DNA of 58,075 bases, from contig DKAJ01000004.1 in assembly GCA_002448815.1 (NCBI GenBank), positions 1 through 58,075 of the forward strand. Reading direction: 5' to 3'. This document shows positions 32,986 to 40,865 of this stretch, piece after piece; the first letter of the stretch is position 1, and every line of letters begins with the position of its first letter. This DNA is from Micavibrio sp. UBA6929 (GTDB taxonomy: Bacteria > Pseudomonadota > Alphaproteobacteria > Micavibrionales > Micavibrionaceae). The notes below the pieces were generated by a model that did no database searches, was not told where the DNA came from, and saw only the letters and a program-made list of their open reading frames with translations. A program made the position numbers and the translations under genes.

Positions 32986-35900
32986 TTACGATACCATTTG
33001 AACAGGTTGAATATCTTCCAGTTCTGTGCCGCCAGGTGTTTTGAAGGTTGTGCCCTGCGTACCCAGTTGACTTGTATTGTTTGTGTGGTTGATGCGGCTG
33101 ACTTGCTCGCTGGCGCTGATGCCATCTACTTGTGCGTTTGCTGCGCGTGGTGCGAGATTATTGCCAGAAACTTGCGCGCCCATTGCGACAACATTATCGC
33201 CAGAGGTGCTAAGGCCTTGGCCGTTATGACCTTGTGAGCGGCGAAGCGGGCCTGAGAAATTTGGATCATGTGCAGGGAATAGCTTGCTGCCGCTTTGGCT
33301 TTGTCCCATCAGCGGTACAACCGATCCGCTGCGCGCTGGCGCAGATGAATCAACCTTGTCGCGTTCATTGCTTGACGCGTTATCATCTTTTGTAAAGTGT
33401 CTCCATCCTGCGAAGAGGCCAAGTGCGCCAACTGCAAAAACAGCCATTTTCGCGATTCCGCCAAATGTGTTTGCCATGCTGCCGCGCCCTTCGCTAGAGA
33501 GCATGTTCATGCCGAACCATGCACCAAGTACGGCTAGTGCCCCGCCGACCCATGGTGATTTTGAACTTGTTACGGCGTCAAAGGCATTGCCGATGAAGTT
33601 GCCCGCATTTGAAAATGTGCTGCGCAAGCCATTGCCAATATCATGGCCTACGCCTTCATTGATCGCGGCCCAAACTTGCTCGGTGCTATCGCCTTGTGGA
33701 TTTTCGCGCTTGGTTTTAGGTGTCGATGTGGCTTCTGTGCGCTGTTTTGCAGATGTTTGTTGCTGCGCTGGTTTGTTTGCCGCAGCAAATGGGTTCTTTG
33801 TTGATTTTGGTGAAGGAGTTGTTTCCTGCTTAGTTTCTTCCCCTGTTAGTGTGTCAGTTTCTTCTGCATTTGCGCTGCTTTCAATGCCTTTTTTGGCAGA
33901 GGCTTTTGGTGCGGTTTTCCCAGTAAGTGCTGTGTACGCTTCATCGCGTAATGCAATTTGCTGGAGTAGTTTTTCTTCTTCGCGCTCCAGTTCTTTTTGC
34001 AGCATTTTGCGCGTTATAGCGTTGGGCTTTTCATCTAAAGCGACTTTGATTTCAGCGATTTTATCGCTGTGTTCTTGCATATAAATGTCGGCGACAGAGA
34101 TTGTTTGTAGATATTTTCCAAAGTAATCTTCTCTGTATTCAGCCTCATCCAGTTTTTGTTGTGCAGCATCAAACGCGCTTTTTGCGGTGTTGTGTGCTTG
34201 GTCTTGTGCGGCGATTTCTGCATCGGTAAGGCCGCTGATCAGTAATCCTTTTTTGGCTTCGGTTAATGCGATTTGCGCGGCATCGCGCGCAGCGTTTGCG
34301 GCCTCTACTTCGCGCTTAATTTGGATTTTTAGGGCGTTAATCGCCGGCAGTTGTTCTTTTAGGTCGCTTAGAGATTGGCTGTATTGTTCGTTATCGGCGC
34401 TTTGAATGCGGGCGTCGATATCTTTGAAGTTTTCAAGGAACGCGGTGTGAATTTCGTCTACATTATAGTCTCGCGTAAAGTTCATTAAGTTCAAAGCGTG
34501 CGCTTCTTCACCGTAATTACCGATGCGGTTATCAATAAAGTGATCTAGGCCATCGTGGGTCCAGTTCCAAGCTGTTTCCGGTGCGTCCCAAAGACGAAGA
34601 GCATTGGCCATGAATGAGTCGTTATTTAGGCCCATTTCTTCTAACATGGCCATTTTGGTGTCATGTGCAACGCCTATTGTTGCGGCGAGTGCATCTGCGC
34701 CAGTAAGGCCTACATCAAGGGTGTGCGCCAAGATGTTTAGAGGGGCTTCTGTGTTGGTTGCGGCTGAGATGGCGAGTTCAGCTGATCCAGCAAGACCAGC
34801 GGCTGCACCCACAACGACAGTTGTGTTGCCCACCTGACGGTAAAGCATTTTTGCGCCTTGATAGGCGAGAGCTTCTGGAAGCATTGCAACGCGGCCCGCT
34901 ATGCGTAGAGGCGTGGCAAGTGTATGATTCCAGAGTTTTCCGACGATAGGGACTGCGCCCATGTGCCCAGATCTTTGGTCTGATCCCCAGCTCCATGTTG
35001 TGTAACCATCTTTGTCTAGTTCTTTGTTTTGAACTTTACCGATTGTGTAATTAAGACCTGTGTGAAGACGTTTTTTGATGTCTTCTAAAACCATGTATTT
35101 TACAGGTGTTGCAATATTAAAGATGCCATCTTTACCGTCAGCTGTCCCGCTGAGGCGTGTTGCCAAGCGGTACGGGAATGTGAGCTTAATGTACTGTTCT
35201 TCCGCCCAACGACCACCGCCCATGCCACCAAACCAGTCTTTACCAAACAGACCAGGTTTACCTCCACCTTGGCGGGGGCCTTTTTGCGCGGCTTTTGAAA
35301 TAACATCGTATGCCTCAGCATGGTATGGGTTGCTTTTAAGATCTAGGCGGTTCTTGATATCGTTCAGCCAGTCAGTGTTATAGTAATCACCTGGCTGGTT
35401 TTCGACGCGCCAGCGCAATTCGCGAATAGAATAGAGTGCTTCGCCAAGCATGTTGTTGTTCACGAATTCCATGATGTCGTTAGCAAAGTCACCACGCTGC
35501 GGTACGCTCCAGTCACCTTTCTTTTCAATAAGTGAGTCGACGAGTGCTATGGTTGATTTGTCAAGTAAGCTTTCTAAGTTGCCTGGATCGTTTGGATATC
35601 CAAGTGCGTCTTTAGGGCGCGCACGCGTGTATGCGCCCATCTCAATTGCACGTGCACGTGACATGCGGTGTTGAATTGCGGCTTTTTCACCTGTGAATGG
35701 TTCTGTTTTGGTGTGCGCACGATAGCTGCTGACAGCGCTGCCAAGGATATGGTTGATAGAATATTCAAACTCTTCGGCAGTTTTTGCTTCGGTAAGGGCG
35801 GTGCCTTTTTTGCCAAAGCTAGGCTTTTGCATCTCAGTGACCATTTGACGCATATCACTAACAAAGTAAAGCAGGTTATTCTTTTGCGCAGTGCTGATGC

Positions 35901-38328
35901 CTTGTGCCAGACCGAAGGCGTTGCCGTTATCTTTGTTTTTCCAGAAGCTTGTGCGGCCATTGGCAACAGATGGCCAATCGTTGATCGCATATTCAACCAT
36001 GGCGATCTCGTCGGCCATTTTTTCTAGATTTTCTCTGTTTCTGTTTGAGAAGTCAGCCATGATGTCTGACACTTCTTTACGAACAATATCTTCGTCCACG
36101 CCTTCGTTTACTTTTTTAGAGGCTGTTTTGATGCGCTCTTGCAGGGCGAAAACTTCTTTGTGGAAGTCGTGTCGCATGAAAATATTATCAACTGCGCCGA
36201 TGCCATTGTTGATGTTATTTTTACTATCTAGTGGAATAAATTTAGGTGCAACGCGCAGTGCATCCATGGCGCTGATGTTTTTAGAGTTTTGTAACAGCAT
36301 GTAAAAGCCTGTTGTGCGCAAGCTAGTGCTGGTATCAATTTCAGGCAGTTCTAGGCCATCAGCACGTAAAAGCTTGATGTAGCTTTTTTCTAGTTTGCCA
36401 TAGTTTTCTGCATTGCCTGTGCCTTCGTATGTTTTTTTGTATTGCGCGACAAAGTCTTTTTGTAGTGCGTTAAGTTTATCTTCTCCAACATTGACCATGT
36501 CAGTGTAGGCTTGACTGATTTTTTGATCGATCAGTGTGCGTGAAGATTTAAAGTTCGCATATTCTGTGACTTTGTTGTTTAGTGCATTGTTTTCAGGGTC
36601 TAGAAGTTTGTATTCTTTGAATAATTTTGTTGTATCGACGTCGCCTGCTTTTGTTGTGATGGCACGATTGATGCGCTGAACAAAGGCAGCCTGCTGAGCC
36701 AGAAGCATAATGTGACCATCGTCGACGAGTTGTTCCTGAACGCTTTTGTGAAGCTTGCTAACTTTGATGTTTTGGGCTTTGAGGAATGCTTCTAATTTTT
36801 CAGGACTAGATGCGATTTCAACAACATCTTTGAAGTTGTTTGGATTTTCAAAAAGATCATTGATCTTTTCAACTTGCGCAATGACTTTATTGGCTTCCGC
36901 TGTTTTGAGCTGTCTTGTGTCAAACTTGTCATGTGTGCGTTCTGGGCGCTGCGCTGGTTTAGGCGTGTCAGCTTCTTTTGCCGCTGTTTGGTTTGTTGCT
37001 TCTGTGTCTGTTTTAGTTTCAGTTTTAGTTTCAGTTTTGCTTTCTGTTTTTGTGCTGGCAGGTGTTTCAGGCGTGGTTTTTGCGCTTGCTGCTTCAACGG
37101 CTTCGTCTGCTGGGTTTGTATCTGTTTTGCTTTCTGTCTTGATAGAGGCCGCAGCAGGCGTTGCAGCCGCTTCATCCGCTTTGCTTGATTTGCCAAAGAC
37201 GCGGCTTAGGCGATCTTTGATTTCGAATTTATTCCAAAGATGCGCGCCATAATAACCTGTTGCAGACATACCGCCGCCAAAGGCTGCGCCGAAAGCTGTG
37301 CTGTAGCCTAGCTCTGACCACGAGAAGCCTTCTTGGCGCTGGAATGTGCTGCCGTTGAGTTCGAATTCAGATGTGCGGATATTTTGTTCAAGTGAATTCA
37401 CACCAGCGCCGGTGCCTGCGCCAAAGGCAGCACCTTTTGCAATGCCTGCTTGAAGGCCAGGTTTAAGTGCAAGTTTTGTTAGTTGACTGCGAAGGGCTTG
37501 CATGCCAGTGATGCGCGCCGTTTGAATACCTGCTTGCGCAGCGACAGTGCCCGCGCCGAATGATACGGCACCCAAGGCGACAGAGGCAACTGTTGTTGGG
37601 TCAGCAAGGATGCCTTGATAGATGAAGCGCCATGATTGACCCGCCCAGTCTTTGGTGAAGGACATGTTGCTGGATAGGTCCATCATGAAAAGGGCGGCTT
37701 GTTTTTGCTCTGCAGGGACGTCATCGCCGCGCAATGCAAAGAAAGCTTTGGTCATGCTGCCTGTGTTGTTGTTGATCCAGCCAATTTCAGTGATGGCTTT
37801 GTCGATGATCTCTTTACGGTCTTCTTCGCTAAGTTCGCTGAAAGGCTTGCTAAGGCGGCGTTTCCAAGTGGTGCTTAGATCGCTAAGGTCTTCTTGTCCG
37901 TCTTTATAGGCGCCTTCACGGTATTTTAGGAAGGCTTGCGCTTGCTCAACGATCAGCTGTTCTTTGTATAGATCATCATCATCAAGTTTGTTTTCTGGGT
38001 CTAGGTAGTTTTGCACGCCTGCAAAACCAGGTTGGTTGCTCCAGAACTGGATGGCTTCAACATTCGATTGCTCGGCTGTTAAAGGCGCTGCTTGTGATGT
38101 GCTTGTTGCAGGGGCTGCGCTTGAAAATGCGCTGTAAAGACCTGTTGATGTGCTTGGCTGTGGAATAGTGGCTGCGCCGTAGGGAAGATTTCGTGCGTCT
38201 TCGTTGGCAGCAGGTTGCTCTTGTACTTCAACAGGGACGCGCGTGCTTGCCGAGGGACCCATCATTGCCGATACAAAGGCAAGTTCCTCTTGGAGCTGTT
38301 TGTTGCGTTCTTCTGCTGTAGTAGCCAT
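32986..38328 (-). CDS. Giant protein of unknown function, 1780 aa
   Basis: I recognise no named family. No classical signal peptide. Approximate regions: 1-60 Pro/Ser/Thr-rich; 60-230 soluble, acidic; 235-300 hydrophobic, Gly/Ala-rich (SVALGAVSFGAGTVAAQAG); 335-365 second Gly/Ala-rich block (GYSTAFGAAFGGGMSATGYY); 380-470 low-complexity linker with Lys-Thr-Glu repeats; 470-1150 long, mostly helical, charged; 1165-1200 hydrophobic (VVVGAAAGLAGSAELAISAA); 1310-1460 Ala/Glu/Lys coiled coil; 1460-1560 polar linker; 1590-1650 two hydrophobic segments (GGALAVLGAWFGMNML; MAVFAVGALGLFAGW); polar C-terminal tail. The layout of Gly/Ala-rich hydrophobic blocks separated by soluble helices resembles large phage-type internal or ejected proteins, but no phage gene is nearby. 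Composition and codon use look like the neighbours. Two CtrA-like boxes precede it. Confidence 0.85.
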   Translation of the reverse strand: MATTAEERNKQLQEELAFVSAMMGPSASTRVPVEVQEQPAANEDARNLPYGAATIPQPSTSTGLYSAFSSAAPATSTSQAAPLTAEQSNVEAIQFWSNQPGFAGVQNYLDPENKLDDDDLYKEQLIVEQAQAFLKYREGAYKDGQEDLSDLSTTWKRRLSKPFSELSEEDRKEIIDKAITEIGWINNNTGSMTKAFFALRGDDVPAEQKQAALFMMDLSSNMSFTKDWAGQSWRFIYQGILADPTTVASVALGAVSFGAGTVAAQAGIQTARITGMQALRSQLTKLALKPGLQAGIAKGAAFGAGTGAGVNSLEQNIRTSEFELNGSTFQRQEGFSWSELGYSTAFGAAFGGGMSATGYYGAHLWNKFEIKDRLSRVFGKSSKADEAAATPAAASIKTESKTDTNPADEAVEAASAKTTPETPASTKTESKTETKTETKTDTEATNQTAAKEADTPKPAQRPERTHDKFDTRQLKTAEANKVIAQVEKINDLFENPNNFKDVVEIASSPEKLEAFLKAQNIKVSKLHKSVQEQLVDDGHIMLLAQQAAFVQRINRAITTKAGDVDTTKLFKEYKLLDPENNALNNKVTEYANFKSSRTLIDQKISQAYTDMVNVGEDKLNALQKDFVAQYKKTYEGTGNAENYGKLEKSYIKLLRADGLELPEIDTSTSLRTTGFYMLLQNSKNISAMDALRVAPKFIPLDSKNNINNGIGAVDNIFMRHDFHKEVFALQERIKTASKKVNEGVDEDIVRKEVSDIMADFSNRNRENLEKMADEIAMVEYAINDWPSVANGRTSFWKNKDNGNAFGLAQGISTAQKNNLLYFVSDMRQMVTEMQKPSFGKKGTALTEAKTAEEFEYSINHILGSAVSSYRAHTKTEPFTGEKAAIQHRMSRARAIEMGAYTRARPKDALGYPNDPGNLESLLDKSTIALVDSLIEKKGDWSVPQRGDFANDIMEFVNNNMLGEALYSIRELRWRVENQPGDYYNTDWLNDIKNRLDLKSNPYHAEAYDVISKAAQKGPRQGGGKPGLFGKDWFGGMGGGRWAEEQYIKLTFPYRLATRLSGTADGKDGIFNIATPVKYMVLEDIKKRLHTGLNYTIGKVQNKELDKDGYTTWSWGSDQRSGHMGAVPIVGKLWNHTLATPLRIAGRVAMLPEALAYQGAKMLYRQVGNTTVVVGAAAGLAGSAELAISAATNTEAPLNILAHTLDVGLTGADALAATIGVAHDTKMAMLEEMGLNNDSFMANALRLWDAPETAWNWTHDGLDHFIDNRIGNYGEEAHALNLMNFTRDYNVDEIHTAFLENFKDIDARIQSADNEQYSQSLSDLKEQLPAINALKIQIKREVEAANAARDAAQIALTEAKKGLLISGLTDAEIAAQDQAHNTAKSAFDAAQQKLDEAEYREDYFGKYLQTISVADIYMQEHSDKIAEIKVALDEKPNAITRKMLQKELEREEEKLLQQIALRDEAYTALTGKTAPKASAKKGIESSANAEETDTLTGEETKQETTPSPKSTKNPFAAANKPAQQQTSAKQRTEATSTPKTKRENPQGDSTEQVWAAINEGVGHDIGNGLRSTFSNAGNFIGNAFDAVTSSKSPWVGGALAVLGAWFGMNMLSSEGRGSMANTFGGIAKMAVFAVGALGLFAGWRHFTKDDNASSNERDKVDSSAPARSGSVVPLMGQSQSGSKLFPAHDPNFSGPLRRSQGHNGQGLSTSGDNVVAMGAQVSGNNLAPRAANAQVDGISASEQVSRINHTNNTSQLGTQGTTFKTPGGTELEDIQPVQMVS

Positions 38329-38360
38329 TTAAGTTATCTCTCTTTATTTGGCCGTATATT

Positions 38361-38395
38361 TATAAGTGTTAGGACGACCGTTATGATCACTTATA
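38361..38395. promoter_or_regulatory. Inverted repeat in the promoter region of the giant gene
   Basis: TATAAGTG (38361-38368) and CACTTATA (38388-38395), eight perfect pairs with a 19-base spacer, 33-67 bases upstream of the start at 38328. It may be an operator or part of the mRNA leader. Confidence 0.35.
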
Positions 38396-38406
38396 GAGGA
38401 AGAGAG

Positions 38407-38421
38407 TTAAGATATTCTTAA
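38407..38421. promoter_or_regulatory. Candidate CtrA box, proximal to the giant gene
   Basis: TTAA-GATATTC-TTAA, exact TTAA-N7-TTAA, 79-93 bases upstream of the giant gene start. The sequence is also a perfect palindrome apart from its centre. Confidence 0.55.
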
Positions 38422-38509
38422 TGGGGGAGGATATCGGTGAAAAACATTGGTTTTTCTAGGTTTTTTACACTTTTTGGCGTGCGATAAGGGGGATGGTAAC
38501 AGGGGTGTC

Positions 38510-38524
38510 TTAAAGAAAACTTAA
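38510..38524. promoter_or_regulatory. Candidate CtrA box, distal to the giant gene
   Basis: TTAA-AGAAAAC-TTAA, a second exact match, 182-196 bases upstream of the start and 33 bases past the 3' end of tRNA-Cys. Two exact boxes within about 230 bases are unlikely by chance. Confidence 0.55.
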
Positions 38525-38556
38525 TGGCGATTTGGATTTTTTTTAAGAAAAAGGAG

Positions 38557-38630
38557 TGGAGGCACGGACCGGAGTCGAACCGGTGTACACGGATTTGCAA
38601 TCCGCTGCATAGCCACTCTGCCACCGCGCC
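38557..38630 (-). tRNA. tRNA-Cys (anticodon GCA)
   Basis: Read on the minus strand it is a full cloverleaf: acceptor arm GGCGCGG with CCGTGCC, D arm, anticodon loop TTGCAAA (GCA), T arm CCGGTTCGACTCCGG and encoded 3' CCA after discriminator T. It lies directly upstream of the giant-gene promoter region, on the same strand. Confidence 0.95.
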
Positions 38631-38771
38631 TGATGGGTTGCGTACAAGGGGTGTGTTGAGCGCCCTTGTCGGCCATATTTTGTTTCGGCTCTTTTGATAC
38701 TTGTCTTTTGCCATGGCGTCAACAGTTTCTTGGGGATGCTGTGCGTATGAGGCAGGTGTGAGGCGTAAAAA

Positions 38772-38804
38772 GAAAAGAGCCAGCTATGGGCGGCTGGCTC
38801 TTTT
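38772..38804. terminator. Terminator downstream of the YceI gene
   Basis: AAAAGAGCCAGC, seven-base loop, GGCTGGCTCTTTT: a perfect or near-perfect stem of 11-12 pairs with A/T flanks on both sides. It ends the azoR-pirin-yceI unit on the minus strand. Confidence 0.85.
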
Positions 38805-38821
38805 GGGTGGGGTATGGGGTG

Positions 38822-39403
38822 TTATTTGGCTTGAGCGGCCTCAAGGTTGATATCGAGTGTTACCTCATCGCCGACTGCGGGCAGGGCATAGTTGATCCCA
38901 AAGTCAGAGCGTTTAAGCGTGCCAGACGCGGTGAAGCCGACTGTTTTTGCTTGCGAGAAGGCATTAACGCCGCCTTTGTTAAAGGTTACGTTGAGGTCAA
39001 CAGGGCGCGTTTGCCCCAGCATTGTCAGGTCACCAGTGACGATGCCTGTGTTTTCGCCTGTAACCTTGATTTTAGTGCTGTTAAATGTGATTTCAGGGTA
39101 GTTTTCAGCATTGAAAAAATCGGCTGAGTGCAAGTGCGCGTTAAATTTATCGTCATCACCATCGATGTTTGCCGATTTAAGGCTGATATTGATTTTGCTT
39201 TTTTCTGGGTGGTCTTCGTCAAATTGCAATGTGCCTTGTGGTTGCAGGGCTTCGAGAACCATGGTTGAAAAGCCAAGGTGCGAAACGCGCAGCAAGATGT
39301 TTGTGTGAGATGCGTCCACAGTATATGTTTCTGCGGCCTGCGCCATGTTAGCACCGCTAAATCCTGCGAGGATAAGTGCGGCAGTGAGTAGTTGTTTTTT
39401 CAT
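38822..39403 (-). CDS. YceI family periplasmic protein
   Basis: 193 residues with a signal peptide (MKKQLLTAALILAGFSGANM, cleavage after AQA at residue 23). The mature part is the YceI lipocalin-like barrel: YTVDASHTNILLRVSHLGFS, then FDEDHPEKSKINISLKSANI, FNAENYPEITFNST, GDLTMLGQTRPVDLNVTFN and RSDFGINYALPAVGDEVTL. The family binds polyprenyl or quinone-like lipids and is base- or stress-induced in E. coli. It is last in an azoR-pirin-yceI series on the minus strand, all of which fit quinone/redox chemistry. Confidence 0.93.
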   Translation of the reverse strand: MKKQLLTAALILAGFSGANMAQAAETYTVDASHTNILLRVSHLGFSTMVLEALQPQGTLQFDEDHPEKSKINISLKSANIDGDDDKFNAHLHSADFFNAENYPEITFNSTKIKVTGENTGIVTGDLTMLGQTRPVDLNVTFNKGGVNAFSQAKTVGFTASGTLKRSDFGINYALPAVGDEVTLDINLEAAQAK

Positions 39404-39433
39404 TGTTTTTTCTCCTTGTTAAATGAAAGTTGA

Positions 39434-40135
39434 TTATGCGGGGACATCAATCAGAATGATTTCTGCGGTGTCTGTTGCCTTGATAGTGACTGTGTCTTGC
39501 TGCGTGATTTCGATGCCGTCACCTTGCGCGGCTGCATGTCCATCGATGTCGGCGTGTCCCTTTGAGATCAGGATGTAGGCTTGATCCTTGATGGGGTGCG
39601 TGATGACTTGCCCCGCGGCGAGTTTTCCGCCGTATATGGCCGCGTCTTGATGTATGAACAGGGCGCCTTTGTCTTGATCTTCGCCCCGCCCCGATACAAG
39701 CAGGGGAAGCGCATCTTGAACGATTTGCGCGTTAAAATTTGCCATGTCCCAGCGCGGGGTTACATCTTTTTTGTTGGGTTTAATCCAAATTTGGAACAGT
39801 GTTGTTGTCTCGCTTTCGAGGTTAAATTCAGAATGATAAATGCCGCTGCCTGCGCTCATGACCTGAACATCTCCGGCCTTGGTTCTGCCAGTATTACCCT
39901 TAGAGTCTTGGTGTGTGATGGCGCCAGAGCGCACAAATGTGATGATCTCCATATTTTCGTGGCGATGCATGTCAAAGCCAGCGCCAGCTTTGATGCTGTC
40001 GTCATTGATGACGCGCAACTGACCGAAATGCATGCGCTTTTTATTAAAATAATTGGCGAAGCTGAAATGGTAATGCGTATCCAGCCAGCCATGATTGGCG
40101 TGTCCAAGTGTTGAGAGAGGATAGATGTTGATCAT
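39434..40135 (-). CDS. Pirin family protein (YhhW-type bicupin)
   Basis: 233 residues, two cupin domains. The metal site is in the first one: His57 and His59 in GFDMHRHENMEI, His101 and Glu103 in GSGIYHSEFN, the usual three His and one Glu set. The substrate face of bacterial pirins such as YhhW oxidises quercetin. Segments THQDSKGNTGRTKAGDVQVM and FQIWIKPNKKDVTPRW are also typical. It lies 30 bases after azoR and 30 before the YceI gene on the same strand, consistent with one operon handling quinones or aromatic stress. Confidence 0.93.
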   Translation of the reverse strand: MINIYPLSTLGHANHGWLDTHYHFSFANYFNKKRMHFGQLRVINDDSIKAGAGFDMHRHENMEIITFVRSGAITHQDSKGNTGRTKAGDVQVMSAGSGIYHSEFNLESETTTLFQIWIKPNKKDVTPRWDMANFNAQIVQDALPLLVSGRGEDQDKGALFIHQDAAIYGGKLAAGQVITHPIKDQAYILISKGHADIDGHAAAQGDGIEITQQDTVTIKATDTAEIILIDVPA

Positions 40136-40165
40136 GGCTGGCTCCTTGAGGTTATTGCGCTGAAC

Positions 40166-40738
40166 TTATGCAAGTGCAGGGATTTTTGTGCGTGCCTTGG
40201 CGATTTCTTTTTCGGCGGCGTCTGGCGCAAGATTTACACCTTCTGCGCGAATGATCTGGACGGCATCACCTGTTAGGCCAAAGAGGCCAAAGACACTTTG
40301 CAAGTGTTTTTCCTGATGGTCGAGATGCGCTGTTTCTGGGCCATAGGCGCTGCCCCGAGAAGAGGCGATGACAATTTTCTTGTCTGTGATTAGGCCTTGA
40401 GGGCCGTTTTCAGTGTATTTAAATGTTGTGCCTGCCACAGAAATGCGGTCGACCCATGCCTTAAGCTGCGCTGGGATGCCGAAATTATACATGGGTGTGC
40501 CGATGACAATGATATCGGATTCAAGAAAGTCATTGAGCGTTTTTTCGGCGATGGCTTGTTCGGTTTTATCTGTGAACGATGCGCTGGACAGGAAGGGAAT
40601 AGGATTCTTGTCTAGGTCATATGTGATGACCTGTGCGCTGGGGTTTTCGTTGATGTAATGATCGACGATATCCTGTGATAACTGTCTGGTGACGGATTTG
40701 TCGCCCATGATACTGGCGTTAATATGTAAGAGTTTCAT
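40166..40738 (-). CDS. azoR: FMN-dependent NADH:quinone/azo reductase
   Basis: 190 residues, flavodoxin-like fold. Motifs: LLHINASIMGDKSVTRQLS (phosphate loop of FMN), GTPMYNFGIPAQLKAWVDRI (FMN isoalloxazine site, family hallmark) and VIASSRGSAYG. AzoR reduces quinones by two electrons and azo bonds, and protects from thiol and quinone stress. First gene of the minus-strand azoR-pirin-yceI series and divergent from a LysR regulator, which is the usual control arrangement. Confidence 0.94.
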   Translation of the reverse strand: MKLLHINASIMGDKSVTRQLSQDIVDHYINENPSAQVITYDLDKNPIPFLSSASFTDKTEQAIAEKTLNDFLESDIIVIGTPMYNFGIPAQLKAWVDRISVAGTTFKYTENGPQGLITDKKIVIASSRGSAYGPETAHLDHQEKHLQSVFGLFGLTGDAVQIIRAEGVNLAPDAAEKEIAKARTKIPALA

Positions 40739-40786
40739 AATCGTAATCCCTTTTGTTTGGCGTTTGTGAGGTGCCGATACGATTAT
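40737..40786. promoter_or_regulatory. Inverted repeat between azoR and the LysR gene
   Basis: ATAATCGTA (40737-40745) and TACGATTAT (40778-40786), nine perfect pairs, 32-base spacer, between divergent genes. The first arm touches the azoR start codon. A LysR target is possible, though the spacing is wider than the usual T-N11-A box. A shorter AAATAT/ATATTT pair lies nearer the LysR start. Confidence 0.35.
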
Positions 40787-40865
40787 TCTATAAATATCCT
40801 GTATGTTTTGATAATATCCATATTTGGAAAATGATTGTTTCCATTTGGTTTATAATGAGGGTGCT

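Noticed and set aside
33284..34084. 266-codon plus-strand frame inside the giant gene
   Set aside because: Low-complexity Ser/Phe/Ala composition and no ribosome site; it mirrors the Lys/Glu/Ala codons of the giant gene.
31885..38630. Genomic island integrated at tRNA-Cys
   Set aside because: The block lies next to a tRNA, but no integrase, transposase or direct repeat of the tRNA 3' end is present, and composition looks like the neighbours.
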